DNA from: Marinobacter pelagius
GTDB taxonomy: Bacteria > Pseudomonadota > Gammaproteobacteria > Pseudomonadales > Oleiphilaceae
Reading direction: 5' to 3'
NCBI RefSeq assembly: GCF_003315345.1
Contig: NZ_QNRO01000005.1
Span: forward strand, 143,229-207,228
DNA length: 64,000 nucleotides
Position numbers and translations under genes: made by a program. Shown here one piece after another: positions 1-7,454 of the stretch. Each line of letters begins with the position of its first letter. The stretch's first letter is position 1. The notes below the pieces were generated by a model. That model did not search any database and was not told the origin of the DNA. It saw nothing but the letters and a program-made list of their open reading frames with translations.

Positions 1-56
1 CCACCGACGGCGGCACACAGGTGGCATGCCACGCGGTGGAAGAGGGGCGGTTGTAA
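1..56 (+). CDS. 3' end of an unidentified gene
   Basis: Reading from base 3 gives an open frame that ends at TAA (54-56), with C-terminal residues TDGGTQVACHAVEEGRL. The composition looks coding, and the next gene starts 75 bases later on the same strand. Too little is present to name the family, and the gene lies mainly left of the window. This could also be a chance open frame. Confidence 0.4.
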   Translation, partial: TDGGTQVACHAVEEGRL

Positions 57-131
57 CGGGTGCGCTGCGATAGGCTATGATGCCTGCATTGACGTCCGGA
101 CCCATTCAATCGCATACCCTCAGGGAACTCC

Positions 132-1037
132 ATGGAAGTACGCTGGCTGGAAGACTTTCTGGCACTTGCCCGCACGCGCCATTTCTCACGTGCTGCCGAA
201 TTGCAGCACGTGAGCCAGCCTACGTTCAGTCGGCGCATCAAGCTGCTGGAAGAGGCCATGGGCAGTACCCTGATCAACCGACAGACCCTGCCGCTGTCGC
301 TGACACCGGCCGGGGAGGTTTTCCGGGAATTGTGCGAGCGCATTACCCGGGATGTCCGGGATACCAGGGACCGCATCGCGGCACTGGAAGCCGAGGCGTC
401 GGCAAGGATCAGTGTCGGCTCTACCCAGGGCCTGTTCTCACATTTTTACCAGGGCTGGGCGACGGATGCGGGAATCGCCGAGCGCCTCAAGCTGAACCTG
501 AAGGCCACCAGCTGGGTCGGAGAGCAATTCCTGGAAGCCCTGGAGAGCGGCGAGTGCGATCTGGTGCTGTGTTACTGGCACCCGGATCTGCCCTGGGGCG
601 GCCGGCTGACGGCCGACAGTTTTGATTGGCTCGTGCTGGCCCGGGAAGCCCTGGTGCCGGTCAGCGTGGCTGACGAGCAGGGTCGTCCAAGGTTCCCGCT
701 GCCCGGAAGTCCCGAGCAGCCGGTGCCGCTGATTGCCTACCATAACCGGGGTTTTCTGCAGTCGGCGATCGAGGGCCACCTGGCGCGCCACAAACTGACC
801 GCCAACCTGTTGCCCCTGAACGAGAATACCCAGTCAGCCAGTATCAAGGCCCTGGTCAAACAGGGTTTTGGCATGGGCTGGCTGCCGCAACGGATGACGG
901 AGAAAAGCGAGCAGTTCGGCAGCCTGGTGCGGGCTGGTGATGAGCGCTGGGACGTGCCCCTGGAAATCCGCTTGATCCGCCTGCGCGATGCCCGCTCGGA
1001 CGATCTTTTGAAACTCTGGAAACAACTGGAAGACTGA
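132..1037 (+). CDS. LysR-family transcriptional regulator, HypT-like
   Basis: A 301-residue DNA-binding regulator. Residues 1-60 form the LysR winged helix-turn-helix (RHFSRAAELQHVSQPTFSRR), followed by a linker helix and a periplasmic-binding-like effector domain (about 90-290). The N-terminal pattern (WLEDFL, NRQ..PL.LT..G), the conserved NRGFL stretch and the C-terminal GFGMGWLP resemble the HypT/YjiE subgroup, whose E. coli member responds to hypochlorite; the HypT link is my inference. The ATG at 132 follows AGGGAA at a suitable distance. One base separates its stop from pepQ, so the two are probably co-transcribed. LysR proteins usually control a neighbour, making pepQ the first candidate target. 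Confidence 0.88.
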   Translation: MEVRWLEDFLALARTRHFSRAAELQHVSQPTFSRRIKLLEEAMGSTLINRQTLPLSLTPAGEVFRELCERITRDVRDTRDRIAALEAEASARISVGSTQGLFSHFYQGWATDAGIAERLKLNLKATSWVGEQFLEALESGECDLVLCYWHPDLPWGGRLTADSFDWLVLAREALVPVSVADEQGRPRFPLPGSPEQPVPLIAYHNRGFLQSAIEGHLARHKLTANLLPLNENTQSASIKALVKQGFGMGWLPQRMTEKSEQFGSLVRAGDERWDVPLEIRLIRLRDARSDDLLKLWKQLED

Positions 1038-1038
1038 C

Positions 1039-2325
1039 ATGCCTGATAAAGCCCTCCTGTCATTGCAGCTGGACCACCTGAACGAGCTGCAGGCCCGCTA
1101 CGAATCGGCGCTGGCGGACCAGGGGTTCGACAGCCTGCTGATCGCCTCCGGCGCCGCGCCCTACCGCTATGGGGATGATCAGGCCTGGCACTTCCAGGGC
1201 TATGGCCCCTTCCTGCACTGGACCGGACTGACCGGCCGCGAGCACTGCTGGCTGTGGATCCGTGCCGGACACAAACCGGTGCTGTGGCTGTACGAACCGG
1301 TGGACTTCTGGCACGCCAACCAGCCGTTGCCGGAGGAACCCTGGCAGACGTTTATCGAAGTCCGTAGCAGTCAATCGCCCGAGGCGCCGGTGCTCGATGA
1401 TCCGGGCAGTCTGGCGGTGATCGGCGATTCTGCTCTGTTGGATGGCGTACCCGGGGAGCCGAATCCGGAACACCTGCTCAGGGCCCTCGATGAAACCCGG
1501 GTGTGCAAGACCCCCTACGAAATCGAATGCCTGGCGCACGCCAACGCCCTGGCCCTGGCGGGGCACCGGGCGGCCCGGGACGCCTTCGCCGATGGCGAGA
1601 GCGAGTTCGGTATCAGTCTTGCCTACCAGCAAGCCACCCGGCAGCGGGAAGCGGACGCGCCGTATCACAGCATCATCGGTCTCAACGGCCATGCCGGAAC
1701 ATTGCACTACCAGTATTACGACACCCAGCCGCCGGGCCATTCCCGCAGCCTGCTGATCGATGCCGGCGTCCGGTTCCGGGGCTATTGTTCCGACATCACC
1801 CGAACCACCGCCGGGCCGGGGGAATCCCATTTCGCCGCCCTGGTTCATGGGCTTGAGCGACTGCAGCTCCGGCTGTGCGACATGGTGGCACCCGGTGTGG
1901 ATTACATCGACATTCACCGCAAGGCCCACCAGGGCATTGCCGCCTTGCTCTCGGCCACCGGCCTGGTGACCGGTCTGGAGGACGACGACATCGTCGAGCA
2001 GGGCATTACCCGGGTCTTCTTCCCCCATGGCATCGGTCACTTCCTGGGCGTGCAGGTCCATGATGTGGCCGGTAAACCGACTCCCCCGCCGGAAGATGCC
2101 CCGTTCCTGCGCCTGACCCGGCAACTCGAGCCGGGAATGGTGGTGACCATCGAACCCGGGCTCTATTTCATTCCGTCATTGCTGGATCCCTTGCTGGAAG
2201 GGGGCTCGGGGCAGCACCTGAACCAGGATTTGATCAAGCAGTTACGGGGCTGCGGCGGCATCCGGATCGAAGATAACGTCGTGGTTACCGAGACCGGAAG
2301 CCGGAACCTGACCCGGGACGGTTAA
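1039..2325 (+). CDS. pepQ: Xaa-Pro dipeptidase (prolidase, M24B)
   Basis: Cytoplasmic metallopeptidase that cleaves X-Pro dipeptides. Members of this subgroup (prolidase/OPAA) also hydrolyse organophosphorus esters as a side activity. The 428-residue length fits PepQ. The N-terminal creatinase-like domain covers about 1-150 and the pita-bread catalytic domain the rest. All five binuclear metal ligands are visible: D241 (LLIDAGVRF), D252 (YCSDITRT), H334 (FPHGIGHFLG), E372 (VTIEPGLYF) and E411 (GIRIEDNVVVTE). It sits one base behind the LysR gene and is followed by an iron-regulated-looking intergenic region. Start ATG 1039. Confidence 0.95.
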   Translation: MPDKALLSLQLDHLNELQARYESALADQGFDSLLIASGAAPYRYGDDQAWHFQGYGPFLHWTGLTGREHCWLWIRAGHKPVLWLYEPVDFWHANQPLPEEPWQTFIEVRSSQSPEAPVLDDPGSLAVIGDSALLDGVPGEPNPEHLLRALDETRVCKTPYEIECLAHANALALAGHRAARDAFADGESEFGISLAYQQATRQREADAPYHSIIGLNGHAGTLHYQYYDTQPPGHSRSLLIDAGVRFRGYCSDITRTTAGPGESHFAALVHGLERLQLRLCDMVAPGVDYIDIHRKAHQGIAALLSATGLVTGLEDDDIVEQGITRVFFPHGIGHFLGVQVHDVAGKPTPPPEDAPFLRLTRQLEPGMVVTIEPGLYFIPSLLDPLLEGGSGQHLNQDLIKQLRGCGGIRIEDNVVVTETGSRNLTRDG

Positions 2326-2378
2326 GCCCGAAACACTCCGTTGCATAAAATTGATACAACGGGGTTGCAATTCCGGAT

Positions 2379-2399
2379 GTGAATAACAATAATTATCAC
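2379..2399 (+). promoter_or_regulatory. Fur-box-like dyad upstream of bfd
   Basis: A 21-bp AT-rich element with outer arms GTGA/TCAC around TAACAATAATTA. It stands out against GC-rich surroundings and resembles the hexamer array of the Fur box (GATAAT repeats). It lies 32 bp before the bfd start codon, where Fur repression would be expected because Bfd releases iron from bacterioferritin under starvation. Assignment rests on pattern and context only. Confidence 0.6.
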
Positions 2400-2430
2400 T
2401 AACTTTCATAACCGTTGGTGAGTTATTGCT

Positions 2431-2637
2431 ATGTACGTTTGCCTGTGCCACGGGGTAACCGATCGGGAAATCCGCGAAGCAGCCGATAATGGCGTTTCAT
2501 CCATGCGCCAGCTGGGCAAGGAACTGGGCGTCGGAACCCAGTGCGGCCGGTGCGCCTGCACGGCACGGGAAATTCTCCGGGAGAGCCGCTCCCCGGATTA
2601 CCTGTCGCTTGCCAACATGCTCGCCCAGCCAGCCTGA
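2431..2637 (+). CDS. bfd: Bacterioferritin-associated ferredoxin
   Basis: A 68-residue [2Fe-2S] protein that passes electrons to bacterioferritin haem to release stored iron. The four cluster ligands follow the family pattern: C4 and C6 (VCLCHGVTD), C38 and C41 (GTQCGRCACTA). The length matches Bfd. A Fur-like dyad lies just upstream (2379-2399) and the bacterioferritin gene begins 89 bases downstream, so the pair forms an iron storage and mobilisation unit. In many bacteria bfd is Fur-repressed while bfr is controlled separately; the gap would permit that here. Confidence 0.95.
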   Translation: MYVCLCHGVTDREIREAADNGVSSMRQLGKELGVGTQCGRCACTAREILRESRSPDYLSLANMLAQPA

Positions 2638-2726
2638 CGAGATTTCTTGCCGCGCCGTATTTTTCTCTTGGGCCATAAGGGGCTATCCTAAAAGACTGAT
2701 TCACCAAGTCATCATGGAGCCCCGTT

Positions 2727-3203
2727 ATGAAAGGCGACAAGAAGGTCATTCAGTATCTGAACAAGGTCCTCGCCAACGAGCTGACCGCTATCAACCAGTA
2801 CTTCCTGCATTCCCGCATGTACAAGGATTGGGGCATCAGCAAACTGGCTGCCAAGGAGTACGAGGAATCCATTGACGAGATGAAGCACGCCGATCAGCTG
2901 ATCGAGCGCATCCTGTTCCTCGAGGGCCTGCCCAACCTGCAAGACCTGAACAAACTGCTGATCGGTGAGAACGTCGAGGAAATGATTTCCTGCGACCTCA
3001 AACTCGAGCAGATCGCCCACACCGACCTGAAAGAAGCCATCGCCTATTGCGAGGAAATCCAGGACTACACCAGCCGCCAGCTGTTCCGCAGCATTCTGGA
3101 TAGCGAGGAAGAACACATTGACTGGCTGGAAACCCAGCTGGAAATGATTGCCCAGATGGGGATCCAGAACTACATCCAGCTTCAATCCTCTGCTGCGGAG
3201 TAA
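2727..3203 (+). CDS. bfr: Bacterioferritin
   Basis: A 24-mer iron-storage protein that oxidises Fe(II) and stores a ferric mineral core. The 158 residues match the family. Ferroxidase ligands E18, E51, H54 and the later [11 protein letters not shown] segment (E127/H130 region) are present. M52 is the haem-bridging methionine, which marks this as a haem-containing bacterioferritin rather than a plain ferritin. GGAG lies 8 bases before the ATG. Partner bfd is immediately upstream and a phosphomannomutase gene follows after 9 bases. Confidence 0.96.
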   Translation: MKGDKKVIQYLNKVLANELTAINQYFLHSRMYKDWGISKLAAKEYEESIDEMKHADQLIERILFLEGLPNLQDLNKLLIGENVEEMISCDLKLEQIAHTDLKEAIAYCEEIQDYTSRQLFRSILDSEEEHIDWLETQLEMIAQMGIQNYIQLQSSAAE

Positions 3204-3212
3204 ACCCCGACA

Positions 3213-4571
3213 ATGGACCTGTCCTGCTTCAAGGCATACGACCTGCGCGGTCGTGTGCCGGATCAGCTCAACCCGACCCTGGCCGAAAAAATCGGCCGGG
3301 CCTATGTGGAAGTGACCGGCGCAAAGAAAGTGATTGTCGGCTATGACATCCGCCTGTCCAGTCCGGAAATCGCTGAAGCCCTGAGCTCGGGCCTGATGGC
3401 GGCCGGCGCTGATGTGTTCGACATCGGCCTGTGCGGCACCGAGCAGGTGTACTTCGCCACCAGCCACTATAAGATGGATGGCGGCATTATGGTTACCGCC
3501 AGCCACAATCCCAAAGACCACAACGGTATGAAAATGGTCGGTCCCCAATCCCGGCCGATCAGCTCCGACAACGGCCTGAACGAAATCCGCGACCGCGTGC
3601 TCGAGCCCTTTGCCGACGCCGCGGAGCAGGGCAGTTACGAGCCGCTGGAAGTGATGAGCGCCTACGTCGACCACCTGCTCGGCTATATCGATGCTGGCGC
3701 CCTCAAGCCCATGACGATCGTCTGCAACGCCGGCAACGGCGGCGCCGGCCTGGTGATCGACGAATTGGAACAGCACCTGCCGTTCGAGTTCGTGAAAGTG
3801 CACCATCAGCCGGACGGCCACTTCCCCAACGGCGTCCCCAACCCGATTCTCCCGGAAAACCGCGCCGCCACGGCCGATGCCGTCATCGAGCAGGGCGCCG
3901 CCATGGGCATCGCCTGGGACGGCGACTACGACCGCTGCTTCTTCTTCGACGAGAACGGCCGTTTCATCGAAGGCTACTACATCGTTGGCCTCCTGGCCGA
4001 CCAGTTCCTGCGTAAAACCGGCGGCGGCAAAGTCATCCACGACCCCCGCCTCACCTGGAACACCCTCGACCTGGTCAAAGCCGCCGGCGGCGAAGCCATC
4101 GAAAGCAAAACCGGCCACGCCTTCATCAAACAAAGAATGCGCGACGAGGACGCCGTCTACGGCGGCGAAATGAGCGCCCACCACTACTTCCGCGACTTCG
4201 CCTACTGCGACAGCGGCATGATCCCCTGGCTCCTGGTCGCCGAACGCCTCTGCCAGTCCGGCCAGACCCTCTCGTCGCTGATCGACGCCCGAATCGAAGC
4301 CTACCCGGCCAGCGGCGAAATCAACCGCACCATCGCCGATCCCCCCAAAGTCATCGCCGCGATCGAAGCCAAATACAGCGTCGGCGCCAAAAGTGTCAGC
4401 CACGTGGACGGCGTCAGCATCGAATTCGACGACTGGCGCTTCAACCTCCGGATGTCCAACACTGAGCCGGTTGTACGCCTGAACGTGGAATCGAGGGCGA
4501 ATATCCCGCTGATGGAAGAAAAGACAAAAGAACTACTGGCGGAAATGGATCGACTGAACAAAGAAGGTTAA
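3213..4571 (+). CDS. manB: Phosphomannomutase/phosphoglucomutase (CpsG/ManB type)
   Basis: Interconverts hexose 6- and 1-phosphates for GDP-mannose or UDP-glucose precursors of surface polysaccharides. The 452 residues follow the CpsG/ManB type: opening CFKAYDLRGR, phosphoserine loop TASHNP with S97, Mg-binding loop DGDYDRC (D236, D238, D240), sugar-binding GEMSAHHYF (318-326), and C-terminal phosphate-binding MSNTEPVVRLN. AlgC-type dual specificity cannot be excluded from sequence alone. It starts 9 bases after bfr. The second half is strongly C-biased at third codon positions, but the frame is intact. An inverted-repeat element follows its stop. Confidence 0.9.
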   Translation: MDLSCFKAYDLRGRVPDQLNPTLAEKIGRAYVEVTGAKKVIVGYDIRLSSPEIAEALSSGLMAAGADVFDIGLCGTEQVYFATSHYKMDGGIMVTASHNPKDHNGMKMVGPQSRPISSDNGLNEIRDRVLEPFADAAEQGSYEPLEVMSAYVDHLLGYIDAGALKPMTIVCNAGNGGAGLVIDELEQHLPFEFVKVHHQPDGHFPNGVPNPILPENRAATADAVIEQGAAMGIAWDGDYDRCFFFDENGRFIEGYYIVGLLADQFLRKTGGGKVIHDPRLTWNTLDLVKAAGGEAIESKTGHAFIKQRMRDEDAVYGGEMSAHHYFRDFAYCDSGMIPWLLVAERLCQSGQTLSSLIDARIEAYPASGEINRTIADPPKVIAAIEAKYSVGAKSVSHVDGVSIEFDDWRFNLRMSNTEPVVRLNVESRANIPLMEEKTKELLAEMDRLNKEG

Positions 4572-4615
4572 CCAGAGAAGGGCACAAGGTGAGCTAGGCT
4601 CCAGGACTCTGGGGC

Positions 4616-4727
4616 GAGCGGGCAGGAAGGGCGGTCAGAAGCTGTGCGGAGCCATGGATGGCGGAGCTCAAGCGCCACATGGATGTGCCGCAAGGAGCGG
4701 GTTTCTGACCGCCCTTCCTGCCCGCTC
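4616..4727. repeat. Intergenic inverted-repeat element with 25-bp perfect arms and two inner palindromes
   Basis: Arms 4616-4640 and 4703-4727 are exact reverse complements over 25 bp, flanking a 62-base loop. Inside the loop are two 12-bp palindromes sharing a CATGGATG core: GCCATGGATGGC (4651-4662) and CACATGGATGTG (4676-4687). No ORF or transposase is present. It lies between manB (+) and pldA (-), which converge, so it may serve as a transcription barrier or be a non-autonomous repeat. A related layout occurs at 29570-29678. Confidence 0.8.
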
Positions 4728-4780
4728 AACCTTCTACAAAGCCTGCCTGCTTCGGCCTTGCACCAGAGGCCAGTCAGACC

Positions 4781-5899
4781 TCAGAGCCAATCGTTCAACA
4801 TAATCCCGATCCCGAACCTCTCAATCCGGTGGTTATAGTCAATCAGACTCTCACCATACCCGTTGTAGTACTGAAAGAACCCCTTGACCGTCTCTCCCAT
4901 CGGAAAACTGTACCCGAACTCAACGGACGTCCGATTGTCCGACCGCAGATTGTTCATCAACCGCAACGAAAACGTCCGGTCCTCAGACAGTTTATACACT
5001 GCCCGGTAATTGGCATGCCCCAGATACCGTTCGATATCGGCATTGTCATCGTTACTGTTCTCGGGAATCCGGTACCAGGGCTGCACCATGAACAGCCAGC
5101 GCCCGTAACTGTAGGCCGCGCTGCCCATAATCCGGTTCCAGCTCCGGGACCAGGGCTCCGACTGGCCGTTGGACTGGTGGTTAAACCCGAGGGTCACGCC
5201 ACTCAATGTTCCCGGGCCAATATCCCAGTCGGTCCGGTAGCGCAGAAATATCTCCGGTTCATAATTGGTTTCCCGAAAGGGAGCTGAATCGTCCTGGTTG
5301 TAAACCTGCCAGTAGGATTGCTGGGTATAACCGAACCAAAGGGTAGTGCGATCGTCGAACAGGCCCGTTAACAACGGAACCTTGAAACTGATCTGGTATT
5401 TGGCCTCCAGGTTCCTGAGCTCGTAATCGTAGTTAGTGGTTCCGAGTCGGGGACTGGTCGGGGTGGCGTTGGGGTCATCAATCCAGCTGACCGGAAGGAT
5501 ATAGGTGGGACGGTGACCCACGAAACTGCCGGAGAAGGAAAAGATGGCCTTTTCTGCCGCCACATACTGGTCCAGCAGCGAATTCATGACGCTGTCGTCG
5601 TCCTCTGCAAGCCCCGAATCTTCCTGGACTTTTCCTTCGGCCATTGGCAGTTCCTCGCTCACGGCCTCCTCGGCCTGTTCCTGCTCGCTCTCGCGGGCCG
5701 CCTGCCTTTCCTCGTCAGCCTTGAATACCCGATCGAAACAGGCGAGCCTGCGAACCCCGTTTTCAATAAGCGCGCATTGCTCGGCGGACAAATCCCCGGA
5801 TGGCTCGGTGCCCGCCGTCTGGGCAAAGGCCGCCGGAGCGGCCAGGGCAGTGAGACAAACGCTCAGGCCGGTGTTTCGAAGCCAGGCTGGATGCGTCAT
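4781..5899 (-). CDS. pldA: Outer-membrane phospholipase A (OMPLA)
   Basis: A calcium-dependent lipase of the outer membrane with A1/A2 activity, which removes misplaced phospholipids. I chose the ATG at 5899 (372 residues) because GAGGA precedes it, whereas the longer frame to 5920 lacks an SD and overlaps the upstream gene. A signal peptide ends near AAFAQ (about 27). A linker of roughly 90 residues with an acidic Glu-rich stretch precedes the barrel. The family signature FNHQSNGQSEPWSRSWNR carries catalytic H241, S243 and N255. The N-terminal domain has the C..I..GV.RL.CFD pattern seen in many periplasmic proteins. The C-terminus ends in an aromatic-rich beta strand. Confidence 0.93.
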   Translation of the reverse strand: MTHPAWLRNTGLSVCLTALAAPAAFAQTAGTEPSGDLSAEQCALIENGVRRLACFDRVFKADEERQAARESEQEQAEEAVSEELPMAEGKVQEDSGLAEDDDSVMNSLLDQYVAAEKAIFSFSGSFVGHRPTYILPVSWIDDPNATPTSPRLGTTNYDYELRNLEAKYQISFKVPLLTGLFDDRTTLWFGYTQQSYWQVYNQDDSAPFRETNYEPEIFLRYRTDWDIGPGTLSGVTLGFNHQSNGQSEPWSRSWNRIMGSAAYSYGRWLFMVQPWYRIPENSNDDNADIERYLGHANYRAVYKLSEDRTFSLRLMNNLRSDNRTSVEFGYSFPMGETVKGFFQYYNGYGESLIDYNHRIERFGIGIMLNDWL

Positions 5900-5909
5900 G
5901 GGATAATCC

Positions 5910-6248
5910 TCAGCTTGCATTCAGGCTCATCCAGGTGTTGGCAATGCCGTACACCCAGACCCCGATCAGGGTGATTGCCAGCAAGGCGAAAATGATTCTG
6001 TGGCGGGTACGATTGGTCGCATTAGCGGCTGCGACCCAGCGCAGGTACATCAGGCCGATAAAACTCAGAAACACCCCCAGGCTGGCAAAAGCCGGGATCA
6101 GCAGCCAGCCGGCGCTGATCTTGCTGCCGTCGGCGGTCTGGCTGGAAAACCAGGCCATGGAGCCCAGAAGAACGGCCAGGGCGGAGAACTCAAGAATCAA
6201 CAGCGGTTTGCGCCAAGGATGCGGGCGGTTGCTTTCTGCGTCTGGCAT
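5910..6248 (-). CDS. Small three-helix membrane protein of unknown function
   Basis: 112 residues with three predicted transmembrane segments (about 16-34, 46-68 and 84-102) and a short charged N-terminus. I recognise no family. It lies 10 bases upstream of the pldA start on the same strand, so the two are probably one operon. A role near the envelope is plausible, but nothing in the sequence assigns a function. Confidence 0.7.
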   Translation of the reverse strand: MPDAESNRPHPWRKPLLILEFSALAVLLGSMAWFSSQTADGSKISAGWLLIPAFASLGVFLSFIGLMYLRWVAAANATNRTRHRIIFALLAITLIGVWVYGIANTWMSLNAS

Positions 6249-6398
6249 TGAGCGGGTCCTGGAAGTCGGGTTGGTTGGAATGCCGGTATGGTACCTGTAT
6301 TCACAAATTCGTGCCTGAGGGCTTACGAAATCGCAATTAAACCGGTTGAAATCAATTTATGATTCTGGCCTTTGGTTTTTTTGCCGGGGTACAGTCGC

Positions 6399-6404
6399 TA
6401 TAAT
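6399..6404 (+). promoter_or_regulatory. -10 box of the cytochrome c5 gene
   Basis: A perfect TATAAT, 41 bases before the GTG start. The -35 side is only a T-rich run (around 6376-6381), so the promoter may rely on an activator or an AT-rich upstream element. I checked for an FNR/Anr site and found only a loose TTGA/TCAA pair with the wrong spacing. Confidence 0.55.
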
Positions 6405-6445
6405 GCGGCGACCAAAGATTATAACGCTCAAATGCGAGGTGCATT

Positions 6446-6865
6446 GTGAACATGAAAAGAGTCCTGGCTGTTGTTCTGCTCGGTTTCGGCCTCACCGCCG
6501 GCGCCGTCATGGCTAGTGTTGAAGACGAGATCCGCGCGCGTATCGAACCGGTTGGTGAAGTGTGTCTGGAAGGCGAGGAGTGTGGCGCCGCAGCCGCTCC
6601 GACCCAGGCAGCCAGCTCTGGCCCCCGTTCCGGCAGCGAAGTCTACGACGCTGTCTGCATGGCCTGTCACACTACCGGCGCTGCTGGCGCACCCAAGATT
6701 GGCGACACCGCGGCCTGGGCTCCGCGCATCGACAAAGGCATGGAAACCCTGATTAACCACGCCCTCAATGGCTTCAACGCCATGCCGGCCAAAGGCGGCT
6801 GTGCCAGCTGTCCGGATGAGGAAATCAAGGCGGCGGTTGAGCACATCGTTTCCCAGAGCCAGTAA
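6446..6865 (+). CDS. Cytochrome c5 family protein
   Basis: A periplasmic mono-haem c-type cytochrome for electron transfer. The signal peptide covers 1 to about 23. The haem motif is C71-M-A-C74-H75 and the distal ligand is M113 in NAMPAKGGC. The C119/C122 pair in GGCASC is typical of the c5 group. A spacer rich in Ala, Gly and Cys (40-60) precedes the haem domain. The GTG at 6446 is preferred to the ATG at 6452 because GAGG (6436-6439) is correctly spaced for it. A strong bidirectional hairpin terminator follows. Confidence 0.92.
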   Translation: MNMKRVLAVVLLGFGLTAGAVMASVEDEIRARIEPVGEVCLEGEECGAAAAPTQAASSGPRSGSEVYDAVCMACHTTGAAGAPKIGDTAAWAPRIDKGMETLINHALNGFNAMPAKGGCASCPDEEIKAAVEHIVSQSQ

Positions 6866-6892
6866 GCACAAAACGCGCTTAACATGCCTTGG

Positions 6893-6940
6893 CACCCATC
6901 TGCGCCCTTTTAAGGGGCGCAGATGGGTGTTTTCGTTTCT
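6893..6940. terminator. Bidirectional intrinsic terminator
   Basis: Perfect 15-bp arms (6893-6907 and 6915-6929) with a 7-base loop, followed by TTTTCGTTTCT. It separates the cytochrome c5 gene (+) from the convergent minus-strand operon that ends at 6939. Confidence 0.85.
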
Positions 6941-7454
6941 ACGGCATGGGTTTTGGTTCGAGACTTCCCTTGAGTTCGAAGAGCCCCCCGTTTTCGTCCA
7001 CGATCTCTATAGTCCACTCTTCCCTGTGACCCGACCCGACCGCCAGACGAGGGTCCATCCATCCGTACGTGCCTGACTCTGAAACAGTGGTCCAGCCTGA
7101 GGGCTGAGCCTGTTTCTGCCGCTGATCGCTGAGCCTGTGGGTAAGGCTATCCTGGTTGGCTTTCACGGCCCTTTCTGTGATCCGCAACATCGGCTCCTGG
7201 TTTTCACCAAGGACCGTCAGTTCCTGTTCCCCGCGGTAGCTCAACAGCAGCCCGGGTCTGGGCGCATCCAGGATCATCACATCGAGCCCCTCAATGACCG
7301 GGGCCGCCGTGATCGTGGCGGCGATCCGGCTGTCCGGCGAGTTGTCTGTCTCCGGTGCTCCGTGCCCCAGGGCTGGCCCGGCGCAAAGCGCCAGGCCAGC
7401 CGCTGCCACGGTGCAAAACCATCGGATGCTACCCTGATGGATTGCTTCGCTCAT
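6939..7454 (-). CDS. Secreted protein translationally coupled to the copper-radical oxidase
   Basis: 171 residues with an N-terminal signal peptide (cleavage near ALG-HGAPE, about 30). The mature protein starts with His and ends in PKPMP. Its C-terminal pattern (W..VS.SGTYGW.DPR, then W.IEIVD..G..FELKGSL) recalls a family of small secreted beta proteins in which this position usually reads WHDHR; here the histidines are mostly absent. That resemblance is my inference. Its ATG overlaps the stop of the upstream oxidase by ATGA, so translation of the two is coupled. A periplasmic accessory role for the oxidase is the natural hypothesis. Confidence 0.65.
   Translation of the reverse strand: MSEAIHQGSIRWFCTVAAAGLALCAGPALGHGAPETDNSPDSRIAATITAAPVIEGLDVMILDAPRPGLLLSYRGEQELTVLGENQEPMLRITERAVKANQDSLTHRLSDQRQKQAQPSGWTTVSESGTYGWMDPRLAVGSGHREEWTIEIVDENGGLFELKGSLEPKPMP

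Noticed and set aside
2712..4403. 563-residue minus-strand ORF opposite bfr and manB
   Set aside because: It covers two well-identified genes. It is low-complexity (Ala, Val, Gly, Asp, Phe repeats) with no domain.
4781..5920. pldA start at 5920
   Set aside because: No SD and an 11-base overlap with the upstream gene. The ATG at 5899 has GAGGA and starts a proper signal peptide.
6335..6360. Possible FNR/Anr box before cytochrome c5
   Set aside because: Only a TTGA-AA-TCAA pair is present; the FNR consensus needs a four-base spacer between TTGAT and ATCAA.
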